Assembly: GCA_000612485.1 (NCBI GenBank)
Contig: CP007494.1
Location: 806,001-870,000, forward strand
Direction of reading: 5' to 3'
Source of the DNA: Bordetella holmesii ATCC 51541
GTDB lineage: Bacteria > Pseudomonadota > Gammaproteobacteria > Burkholderiales > Burkholderiaceae_B
DNA: 64,000 nucleotides
A program made the position numbers and the translations under genes. Positions 56,906 through 64,000 of this stretch are shown here, one piece after another; the first letter of the stretch is position 1, and every line of letters starts with the position of its first letter. Under the pieces are notes generated by a model that did no database searches, was not told where the DNA came from, and worked only from the letters and a program-made list of their open reading frames with translations.

Positions 56906-57472
56906 TTGGATCTCACTGCCCCCCCCACCGGAAGCGGCGTACGGCAGCCGTCACGACAGCGGCGTGCGCTGTTGCTCGGCATGGCCGGCCTCTGCGTGGC
57001 CGCCCCGTTGCCCGGCGTCGCGGCCATGATGAGCGCGCCAGCGGGCGGCACCGCATTTCTGGCGCTGTCGAGCATTCTCACGGACCGGCACCACCTCAAT
57101 CCCCTGACTGCCTCGCGCATCGAAGCGGCCCTGGCCGGTTCAGGTGTGCGGCAGGCCGCGCGTCTTCCCGAACTGCTCGCGTTAGCGGCTTCGGCCAGCG
57201 ACAGTGCGCAGTTGATGCACGCCGCCACCGAAGCCGGTCTGGGTGACCTGGCCATCGACATCGTCACCGCCTGGTACACCGGGACCGTCGGCCAGGGCCC
57301 CAAGGCCGTGGTCGTCGCCTACGAGGAAGCGCTGATGTACCAACCCGTGCGAGACGGGCTGACGGTGCCCACCTATTGCAACTACGGGCCGATGTGGTGG
57401 ACGGGCATGCCTCCGGATGTGGCGGTGATGCCGCCTGAACCTGACCTCATTCCCGACGCAAGGGGGCTGTAA
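56906..57472 (+). CDS. Membrane sugar/alcohol dehydrogenase small (gamma) subunit, Tat-exported
   Basis: The 188-residue protein starts at TTG 56906 behind AAGGAG. RRALLLGMAG is a twin-arginine motif and a short hydrophobic stretch follows. The mature region resembles sorbitol/fructose/gluconate dehydrogenase small subunits, which escort the FAD subunit to the periplasm and through the Tat pathway (AWYTGTVGQGPKAVVVAYEE, NYGPMWWTGMP). Its stop overlaps the GMC gene start (TAATG). It is the first gene of a three-gene operon. Confidence 0.83.
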   Translation: MDLTAPPTGSGVRQPSRQRRALLLGMAGLCVAAPLPGVAAMMSAPAGGTAFLALSSILTDRHHLNPLTASRIEAALAGSGVRQAARLPELLALAASASDSAQLMHAATEAGLGDLAIDIVTAWYTGTVGQGPKAVVVAYEEALMYQPVRDGLTVPTYCNYGPMWWTGMPPDVAVMPPEPDLIPDARGL

Positions 57473-59130
57473 TGACCCGGCAAGCAGAATTTCAGGCCAA
57501 CGGCGATGCCCAGGCCGATATCGTCATCGTGGGCTCGGGGGTGCTGGGCGCCATGATCGCCGACCAACTGGCTGCTCGCGGCCACGCCGTGCTCATCCTC
57601 GAGGCCGGCCTGCGTATCGAACGCGGCCAGGCCGTCGAGAACTGGCGCAACATGCCTTTTGCCAATCGCGCGGGCTCCGACTTCCAGGGCTTGTACCCGC
57701 AGAGTCCCGATGCGCCGGCGCCGCTTTATTTCCCCGAGAACCATTACGTGCATCTGAGCGGCCCGAGCGCCGGCAGCTTCAAGCAAGGCTATCTGCGTAC
57801 CGTGGGCGGGACGACATGGCATTGGGCCGCGTCCTGTTGGCGCCACCTGCCGGTGGATCTGCGCATGAAATCGACCTACGGCGTGGGCCGGAATTGGCCC
57901 ATCTCCTACGAACAACTCGAGCCTTTTTATCTCCAGGCCGAAGATGAGATGGGCGTAGCGGGCCCGAACGACCCGGCGCAACAATCGCCCTCCGAGCGCA
58001 GCGGCCCCTACCCCATGGACATGGTGCCCTGGGCGTATGGCGACCAGCGCTTCGCCGACGTCGTCAATCCGCATGGATATCGTTCGGTGCCCATCCCGCA
58101 GGGCCGCAGCATCCATCCCTGGCGCGGCCGCCCCACCTGCTGTGGCAACAATAACTGCCAGCCCATCTGTCCCATCGGCGCAATGTACAACGGCATTCAC
58201 CATGTACAGGCTGCGGAAGAAAAAGGTGCCAAGGTGCTGGCGCAGGCCGTCGTCTACAAGATAGACACCGACGAGAACAACCGCATCACGGCCGTGCATT
58301 GGTATGACGCGCAGCGCCAATCCCACAAGGCCACCGGCAAGCATTTCGTCCTGGCCTGCAATGCCATGGAGACGCCGCGCCTGCTGCTCATGGCCGCCGA
58401 TGCACGCAATCCGAAAGGCATTGCCAATCGCTCCGATCAGGTCGGCCGCAACCTGATGGATCACTCGGGTTTTCATTGCTACTTCCAGTCAGCGGAGCCG
58501 CTTTGGCCGGGCCGAGGGCCGGCGCAAAGCAGTTGTCTGGTCGGCCCGCGCGATGGCGCCTTCCGGGCCCGCTATTCGGCCAACAAGATGATCCTGAACA
58601 ACATCACCCAGGTCACGTTGGCAACCAAGACCGCCCTGGCCCGGGGCCTGAGCGGCAAGGCGCTCGATGCCGAAATACGCCGCCGCGCTGCCCACGGAGT
58701 GGATCTGTCCATCAATCTGGAGCCGCTGCCCGAACCCGGCAACCGCGTCACCCTGAGCAAGACACGCATGGATCCGCTCGGCCTGCCCTGCCCCGACGTG
58801 CACTATGACGTCGGAGAGTACGTGCGCAAAGGCGCCGAGGCCGCCCATACTCAACTGCGTCATATCGGCAGCCTGTTTGGCGCAACCGACTTTCTCATCA
58901 CGACGGACCTCAACGCCAACAACCACATGATGGGAAGCGTCATCATGGGCTCGGATCCGCGCGACTCCGTGGTCGATGGCGATTGCCGCGCGCACGATCA
59001 CGACAACCTCTGGCTGCCTGGCGGCGGCGCCATGCCATCGGCCAGCGTGGTCAACAGCACGCTCAGCATGGCGGCACTGGGACTGAAGGCCGCCGCGGCC
59101 ATCGCCAGGCGCCTGGAGGCCACGTCATGA
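57472..59130 (+). CDS. FAD-dependent GMC-family dehydrogenase large (alpha) subunit
   Basis: A 552-residue GMC oxidoreductase: IVIVGSGVLGAMIADQLA is the FAD fold near residues 19-36. CCGNNNCQPICPIGAMY contains the four cysteines that in FAD-glucose dehydrogenase bind a [3Fe-4S] cluster, passing electrons to the cytochrome subunit. The catalytic His region is NNHMMGSVIMGSD, with ending GGGAMPSASVVNSTLSM. It should oxidise a sugar, polyol or sugar acid on the periplasmic face. The substrate is not readable: gluconate, sorbitol, glucose and fructose enzymes look alike. Confidence 0.88.
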   Translation: MTRQAEFQANGDAQADIVIVGSGVLGAMIADQLAARGHAVLILEAGLRIERGQAVENWRNMPFANRAGSDFQGLYPQSPDAPAPLYFPENHYVHLSGPSAGSFKQGYLRTVGGTTWHWAASCWRHLPVDLRMKSTYGVGRNWPISYEQLEPFYLQAEDEMGVAGPNDPAQQSPSERSGPYPMDMVPWAYGDQRFADVVNPHGYRSVPIPQGRSIHPWRGRPTCCGNNNCQPICPIGAMYNGIHHVQAAEEKGAKVLAQAVVYKIDTDENNRITAVHWYDAQRQSHKATGKHFVLACNAMETPRLLLMAADARNPKGIANRSDQVGRNLMDHSGFHCYFQSAEPLWPGRGPAQSSCLVGPRDGAFRARYSANKMILNNITQVTLATKTALARGLSGKALDAEIRRRAAHGVDLSINLEPLPEPGNRVTLSKTRMDPLGLPCPDVHYDVGEYVRKGAEAAHTQLRHIGSLFGATDFLITTDLNANNHMMGSVIMGSDPRDSVVDGDCRAHDHDNLWLPGGGAMPSASVVNSTLSMAALGLKAAAAIARRLEATS

Positions 59131-60518
59131 AGCGTCTGCTCCTGACCTTGGCGCTGGCGCTGGCCTCGACGGGCGCGCACGCCAATGACAATGCGCAACG
59201 GATCGAGCGCGGCCGTACCCTGGCCATCGCCGCGGACTGCATGGCCTGTCATACGCGGGCGCCTTCGGGCAAGCCCTTCGCTGGCGGCTACCCCATCCAG
59301 AGCCCGTTGGGCACGATTTACGCCAGCAACATCACCCCGTCCAAAAGTGCGGGTATCGGCGACTACAGCCTGGAAGATTTCACCCGCGCGGTGCGCCAAG
59401 GGATACGGCGTGACGGCAGCCGGCTTTATCCGGCCATGCCCTACACCTCCTACACGCTCATCACCGACGAGGATATCGGGGACCTGTACGCCTACTTCAT
59501 GAACGGCGTGCAGGCCGTCGACGACAAACCGCCGTCGACCGACCTGCCCTTCCCCTTTGGTATCCGGGCTTCCATGCTCGTGTGGAATGCGCTCTTTTTC
59601 GACGACGAGCGCTTTACGCCCGACCCGACGAAAGACGCCGAGATCAACCGGGGAGCCTATCTGGCCCGCGCCCTGACGCATTGCAGCAGTTGCCACACAC
59701 CGCGCAATGCGTTGATGGCCGAAGACGTGAAACGCCCGCTGGGCGGCGGCATGGTGGGGCCTTGGCATGCGCCCAACATCAGCAGCGACCCCGCCGCTGG
59801 CATCGGAGGCTGGAGCAACGAAGAGATCGTGCAATACCTGCGCACGGGCCGCGTGGCCGGCAAGGGGCAGGCCGCAGGCTCCATGGCCGAAGCCGTGGAA
59901 CACAGTTTCCAACATATGTCCGAGACCGATCTGACGGCCATCGCGGCCTGGCTCAAACAGACGCCGCCCGTGCCCGCGGCCTCTGCGGCACCGGCCAGCT
60001 ACGCGCGCGGAGCTGCCGCCAGCGCCGAAGCGCAACTGCGCGGCACCCATCCACAAACGGCCAACCACACCCTGAAAACCGGCGCGGCGCTCTACAGCGC
60101 CTATTGCGCCAGTTGCCACCAGGCCAGCGGCACCGGCAGCACCGGCCAGGCCTACCCTGCCCTGTTTCACAACACGGCAACCGGGGCGGACAATGCCAAC
60201 AACCTGGTCGCCGCCATCCTCTACGGAGTCGAGCGCAATGCCGCCGGACAACACGTGCTGATGCCTCGCTTCGATCAGAAATCGTATGTCCAACCACTGA
60301 CCAATAACGAAATCGCCCTCATCGCCAATTATGTGCTGGCCAACTACGGCAATCCCGTGCTGACCGTCACTGCCGAAGATGTCCAGGTCGCGCGCAGCGG
60401 CGGGGCCCCGCCGCTGCTGGCGCGCATGCAGCCTTACATACTGCCGGCCCTCATCGTGGCCGCCGTGCTTGTGCTGCTGGGGGTGTTTGTCCTGGTGCGG
60501 CGGCGGCGGCGCGGCTGA
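59127..60518 (+). CDS. Triheme membrane-bound cytochrome c subunit
   Basis: The 463-residue protein starts at ATG 59127 inside the GMC stop codon. After a signal peptide (TLALALASTGAHA) three c-type heme motifs occur: CMACH, CSSCH and CASCH. The methionines needed as axial ligands are in expected positions (YPAMPYTSY, MPRFDQKS). A C-terminal anchor helix (PALIVAAVLVLLGVFVLV) followed by RRRRRG holds it in the membrane, where it passes electrons to ubiquinone or oxidase. The frame is intact. Confidence 0.92.
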   Translation: MKRLLLTLALALASTGAHANDNAQRIERGRTLAIAADCMACHTRAPSGKPFAGGYPIQSPLGTIYASNITPSKSAGIGDYSLEDFTRAVRQGIRRDGSRLYPAMPYTSYTLITDEDIGDLYAYFMNGVQAVDDKPPSTDLPFPFGIRASMLVWNALFFDDERFTPDPTKDAEINRGAYLARALTHCSSCHTPRNALMAEDVKRPLGGGMVGPWHAPNISSDPAAGIGGWSNEEIVQYLRTGRVAGKGQAAGSMAEAVEHSFQHMSETDLTAIAAWLKQTPPVPAASAAPASYARGAAASAEAQLRGTHPQTANHTLKTGAALYSAYCASCHQASGTGSTGQAYPALFHNTATGADNANNLVAAILYGVERNAAGQHVLMPRFDQKSYVQPLTNNEIALIANYVLANYGNPVLTVTAEDVQVARSGGAPPLLARMQPYILPALIVAAVLVLLGVFVLVRRRRRG

Positions 60519-60558
60519 TCCGGCCGGCCCGCGGCGGCGGGCCGCACCCGCCAAAAAC

Positions 60559-60577
60559 AATAACGATTATTATTACC
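60559..60577. promoter_or_regulatory. Fur-box-like operator upstream of the FecI-type sigma gene
   Basis: The 19-bp AATAACGATTATTATTACC matches 14 of 19 positions of the Fur consensus GATAATGATAATCATTATC. It is the only clearly AT-rich segment between the cytochrome gene and the sigma gene, and is 68 bp before the sigma start. Iron repression of the fecI-fecR-receptor system is expected. Confidence 0.7.
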
Positions 60578-60644
60578 CGTTTGATCACGGGCCGCACGGG
60601 CAAGACAGCACGCCGGCCCTGTTACACGAACGGCGAGATTCTGT

Positions 60645-61148
60645 GTGCTGCCCACGACCCTAGAAACCCTCTACATCGACCACCACTCCTGGTTGCGAGG
60701 GTGGCTGCACCGCCGCCTGGGCAACCGGGAACAAGCCGCCGATCTGGCGCACGACACCTTCATCCGCCTGCTGTGCAGCGAGCGTGTGCCGGCCGTCCTG
60801 GACGAGCCCCGCGCCTTTCTGACCACGGTCGCACAGCGGCTGCTGTCGAATCATTGGCGCCGCGAGAAGCTCGAACGCGCCTACCTCGACGCTCTGGCGC
60901 TGGCACCACAGCCCCTGGCCCGCTCGCCGGAAGAGCGCGCGCTTTTGCTCGAGACGCTGTTCGAACTCGACCGGCAGCTCGACGGGCTGCCGACCCTCGT
61001 GCGGCGTGCCTTTCTACTGTCGCAACTGGAGGGCCAGACCCATGCGCAGGTTGCCCAGACCCTCGGCCTATCCGTGCCGACGGTAAAACGCCACATCGTC
61101 CGCGCGCTGACACGCTGCTGCTTCGCCGATCTCGGCGGTTCGCGATGA
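60645..61148 (+). CDS. FecI-type ECF sigma factor for iron/siderophore signalling
   Basis: A 167-residue sigma-70 family factor, GTG start. Region 2 is AADLAHDTFIRLL with AFLTTVAQRLLSNHWRR, and region 4 is LPTLVRRAFLLSQLEGQTHAQVAQ with LSVPTVKRHIVRAL. It is followed at once by FecR and a TonB receptor with signalling domain, so its regulon is that receptor and maybe others. The stop overlaps the fecR start by 4 nt. Confidence 0.92.
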   Translation: MLPTTLETLYIDHHSWLRGWLHRRLGNREQAADLAHDTFIRLLCSERVPAVLDEPRAFLTTVAQRLLSNHWRREKLERAYLDALALAPQPLARSPEERALLLETLFELDRQLDGLPTLVRRAFLLSQLEGQTHAQVAQTLGLSVPTVKRHIVRALTRCCFADLGGSR

Positions 61149-62140
61149 GCGGGCACTCCGCGTGGTACCGGCACACGCAGGATGCCGGGAAGGTCACGTC
61201 CGAGGTGGCCGAACGCGCGCTGCACTGGCTGCTCGACCTGCGTGAAGACCATTCGCCGCAGAACCGCATGGCCTGGCAACAATGGCATCAAGCGCATCCG
61301 GACCACGCTCGCGCCTGGGCGCGCATCGAGTCTGTCCTGGGCCAACTGCGTCCGCTGGCCGCGCCCGACAGCGCCGCGGCCAGCCGCACCGTCCTGCTGC
61401 CGGCGCGGCGTAACGGTATCAAGGCCCTGGCGGTGCTGGCCATGGCGGGCGGCTCTGCCTGGGCCTTGCGCGATACGCTGATCTGGCGCGAATGGTCTGC
61501 CGATGAGCGCACCCGCCCGGGTCAGCGGCGCGCGCTCACGCTGCCCGATGGCACGCACCTCATCCTCAATACGAACAGCGCCGTCGATGTTCGCTTCAGT
61601 CCGGCGCAACGGCTGCTCTCTCTGGTGGCCGGCGAGGTGCTCATCTCAACGGCCCCTGACCCGCAGAGCCCGCCCCGGCCTTTCCTGGTGCAGACCCGTC
61701 AGGGAGTGGCGCGGGCGCTGGGCACGCAATACAGCGTGCGGCAACATTCGCGCGCGACCTGCGTGACCGTGCTGCAAGGCCAGGTGCAGATAGAACCCCG
61801 CGACTATCCCGCACAGGGATTGCTGCTGGCAGCGGGACGCCGCGCGCGCTACACCGCCGCAGGCATCGCCGAGGCCTCCCCAGCCGATGAGCGCGACCTT
61901 GCCTGGAAAGACGGTTTCATTGTCGCGCGCAGCATGCGGCTGGCTGACTTTGTGACCGAACTCAGTCGCTACACCGCCGACGACCTGTCCTGCGCCCAGG
62001 CCGTGGCCGATCTTCAGGTCTCCGGAGCCTTTCCCACCGGCGATGTGCCGCGCGTGCTGGCCGCCGTGGCGATCACCCTGGGCCTGCACCTGGACACACA
62101 GGCGCCGCTGTGGCGGGCGCGCCGGCTACACCTGTCCTGA
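61145..62140 (+). CDS. FecR-type sigma-regulator (anti-sigma/activator)
   Basis: The 331-residue protein starts at ATG 61145. The cytoplasmic part (residues 1-85, ALHWLLDLREDHSPQNRMAW) binds the sigma factor. A membrane helix at ~98-112 (GIKALAVLAMAGGSAWAL) leads to a periplasmic FecR domain (LTLPDGTHLILNTNSAV, GTQYSVRQHS) that contacts the receptor's N-terminal domain. It relays receptor occupancy to the sigma factor. A second domain (residues ~230-330) resembles an STN-type secretin fold. The frame is intact. Confidence 0.9.
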   Translation: MSGHSAWYRHTQDAGKVTSEVAERALHWLLDLREDHSPQNRMAWQQWHQAHPDHARAWARIESVLGQLRPLAAPDSAAASRTVLLPARRNGIKALAVLAMAGGSAWALRDTLIWREWSADERTRPGQRRALTLPDGTHLILNTNSAVDVRFSPAQRLLSLVAGEVLISTAPDPQSPPRPFLVQTRQGVARALGTQYSVRQHSRATCVTVLQGQVQIEPRDYPAQGLLLAAGRRARYTAAGIAEASPADERDLAWKDGFIVARSMRLADFVTELSRYTADDLSCAQAVADLQVSGAFPTGDVPRVLAAVAITLGLHLDTQAPLWRARRLHLS

Positions 62141-62230
62141 CCGCGGTTACAACATTTCTGCCGAATACTGATCCGTTTTCGGATCTCGCGGGTCAAGGGG
62201 AGTGAACCTTCTCTCAAAACAGACCTGTCC

Positions 62231-64000
62231 ATGAAACAACGCTCTCTGCTTTCCCTGCGCACCGTCACCCTGGCGACTCGCCTGGCCCTGGGCGCGCTGG
62301 GCGTGACCGCGTCGGCCGCCTGGCCGCTGGCGGCCCAGGCCCAGACCGCACGAAGCTTCGACATCCCCGCCGGCACGCTCGAAGAAGTGCTGGGCCGTTT
62401 TGGCCGCGATGCTGGCGTCTTGCTGTCCTTCCGCCCTGAGGTCACGCAGGGGTTGGACAGCGCCGGCCTGCGGGGCAGCTTTACCGTGCAAACCGGTCTC
62501 GAACGCCTGCTGGCCGGCACCGGTATTGAGGTCCGGCCCCAAGGCGCCGGCGGATATGTGCTCGAACGCCATGGCGGCGTGGCCCAATTGCAGGCCATCA
62601 CCGTGGCGGCCCAGGCCTCAAGCGACGGACTGCCTGCGCCTTACGCCGGAGGGCAGGTCGCCCGCGGAGGCAGTCTGGGCATGCTGGGCAGCGCCGACGT
62701 CATGGACGTGCCCTTCAACACGACCAACTACACCGCCCAGACACTGGAAAACCAACAGGCGCGCACCCTGGCCGATGTCGTGGTCAACGAAGCCTCGGTG
62801 CGCACGCTGACCTCCAGCGGCGGCTTTGGCGAAGACTTCCAGATCCGGGGCTACACCGTCTCCAGTGGCGACGTGGGGCTCAACGGCCTGTTCGGCCTGA
62901 CCTCTTCGAGCCGCATGCCGGCGGCCATCATGGAGCGGGTCGAAGTGCTCAAAGGGCCCGGCACGCTCATGAATGGCGTCGGCCCCAATGGAAGCATCGG
63001 CGGCGGCATCAATGTGGTGACCAAGCGAGCCGGCGACGAACCGCTCACCCGCCTGACCGCTACCTATCAGGACAAGTCCCAGTTGGGGGGCATGCTCGAC
63101 ATGGGACGCCGTTTCGGTGACAACGAGGAATGGGGCATCCGCGTCAACGGCGTCTATCACAACGGCCAGACCACGCTCGATGGCGGCAGTCAGCGCCAGG
63201 GGATGGGCGCGCTGGCGCTGGACTACCGCGGCGAGCGCCTGCGCTGGTCGCTCGATGCCTATACGCAACGCGAGCGCACCGACAACTTCCGCCCTCAGGT
63301 GGGCTTCCAATCCTCGGTGACCGAGTTGCCTTCGCCGCCGTCCGGCCACCGCAACTTCTACCCGGGCACGCAGCTCAAACTGGAGGACTCCACCGTCGCC
63401 TCGCGCCTGGAGTACGACATCAACGACGCGGTCACGGTCTATGCCGCCGGCGGCTATCGCTATGGCACGGCCGATCAGACGTTCCCGCCCGGTCCGGTCG
63501 ATGCCAATGGCGACTTCACGGCCCGCAATGCCTTTTATGACTCTTACTCGCGCACCTCCACCGGCGAGGCCGGGCTGCGCGCACGCTTTGACACCTGGGG
63601 CGTCAAGCACAATCTGGCATTGGGTGCCACGCGCCTGGACCAGGAGCTCGGCAACTTCTACCTCACCTCGACGGCCACTACACCGTCGAACATCTACAAC
63701 CCGTCCCCCCTGCCTGATGTCACCGGACATCGGGGCTCGCCCAACAAGGCGTCGAAAACCGCGCTCACCAGCTTCACGCTGGCCGATACGCTGTCGTTTG
63801 CCGACGACCGCCTGATGATCACCGGCGGCCTGCGGCAGCAACGCGTGGCGCTGGATAACTACTCGACATCCACGGGTGACCTCACCAGTTCCTACGACGA
63901 GAGCGCCGTCTCTCCGCTGGCGGGCGTGGTGTTCAAGCCCTGGTCCAACGTCTCGCTGTACGGCAATTTCACGTCCGGCCTGACGCGCGGTGGCGTAGCA
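62231..64000 (+). CDS. FecA-type TonB-dependent siderophore receptor with STN domain (3' end outside window)
   Basis: Open for 590 codons to the window edge with no break. A signal peptide ends AAQAQ. Residues ~40-112 form the STN signalling domain (FDIPAGTLEEVLGRFGR, GVLLSFRPEV) that speaks to FecR. Then comes a TonB-box-like ITVAA near 129, and the plug with RGYTVSSGDVGLNGLFG and EVLKGPGTLMNGVG. The rest is beta barrel. Together with the Fur box, sigma and FecR, this is a complete cell-surface signalling uptake system. The ligand is probably a siderophore or heme, not readable here. Confidence 0.92.
   Translation, partial: MKQRSLLSLRTVTLATRLALGALGVTASAAWPLAAQAQTARSFDIPAGTLEEVLGRFGRDAGVLLSFRPEVTQGLDSAGLRGSFTVQTGLERLLAGTGIEVRPQGAGGYVLERHGGVAQLQAITVAAQASSDGLPAPYAGGQVARGGSLGMLGSADVMDVPFNTTNYTAQTLENQQARTLADVVVNEASVRTLTSSGGFGEDFQIRGYTVSSGDVGLNGLFGLTSSSRMPAAIMERVEVLKGPGTLMNGVGPNGSIGGGINVVTKRAGDEPLTRLTATYQDKSQLGGMLDMGRRFGDNEEWGIRVNGVYHNGQTTLDGGSQRQGMGALALDYRGERLRWSLDAYTQRERTDNFRPQVGFQSSVTELPSPPSGHRNFYPGTQLKLEDSTVASRLEYDINDAVTVYAAGGYRYGTADQTFPPGPVDANGDFTARNAFYDSYSRTSTGEAGLRARFDTWGVKHNLALGATRLDQELGNFYLTSTATTPSNIYNPSPLPDVTGHRGSPNKASKTALTSFTLADTLSFADDRLMITGGLRQQRVALDNYSTSTGDLTSSYDESAVSPLAGVVFKPWSNVSLYGNFTSGLTRGGVA

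Overview
The window is GC-rich, densely packed betaproteobacterial chromosome of Alcaligenaceae type. Tripartite-tricarboxylate 'Bug' receptors, many LysR regulators, a complete IS481 with a CTAG target duplication and a 1306-bp IS1001-like ISL3 element together point to Bordetella. IS481 plus an IS1001-like element, with heavy gene decay, fits B. holmesii best (inference; no 16S or marker gene is present).

Layout. 1-6321: end of an HI0933-type flavoprotein, a PAS-GGDEF diguanylate cyclase, argC, a LysR regulator and a frameshifted TonB siderophore receptor. 6335-15429: a broken ankyrin protein, a DUF1932 dehydrogenase, and the lower protocatechuate/gallate 4,5-cleavage pathway (PDC hydrolase, oxalomesaconate tautomerase, hydratase, CHA aldolase) with two Bug receptors and a LysR regulator. 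15580-18314: an acyl-CoA cluster (enoyl-CoA hydratase, FadR-like regulator, truncated CaiB) and a small protein. 18530-23358: lysP, then a rearranged locus where minC and the first ~50 codons of minD are gone and minE abuts the IS1001-like element, which truncates a choloylglycine-hydrolase-like gene. 23444-28943: a second diguanylate cyclase, a frameshifted ABC exporter, and a MarR/FUSC pair whose FUSC gene runs into a partial IS481.

29760-33031 holds a DUF802 MotA/TolQ-like protein with ~62-residue coiled-coil repeats, followed by a MotB-like/DUF2894-like fusion. 32976-42230: a micropeptide and membrane protein pair, mntP behind a yybP-ykoY Mn riboswitch, a flavin reductase, an HPP/CBS protein, ilvE (frameshifted), a MarR-MFS efflux operon with a palindromic operator, an esterase, a Liv-type binding protein and a YcgJ-like protein. 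42300-52533: a tightly overlapping operon encoding a Dpp-type ABC transporter and an HcnABC/opine-oxidase-like heterotrimeric flavoenzyme plus a further DAO-family oxidase. 52705-53747: intact IS481. 53919-60518: hydrolase, yghU, nitroreductase, and a three-subunit membrane sugar/alcohol dehydrogenase (gamma, GMC-FAD with Fe-S cysteines, triheme cytochrome c). 60559-64000: Fur box, FecI-like sigma, FecR, and a FecA-like receptor running off the window.

A dominant theme is gene inactivation: 12 single-base indels in 10 genes, 11 of them apparent one-base losses, mostly in G/C homopolymers, plus IS-associated truncations and fusions. The truncations and fusions are structural and probably real. 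The homopolymer indels could be true decay, slipped-strand phase variation, or uncorrected long-read assembly errors; the sequence alone cannot separate these.
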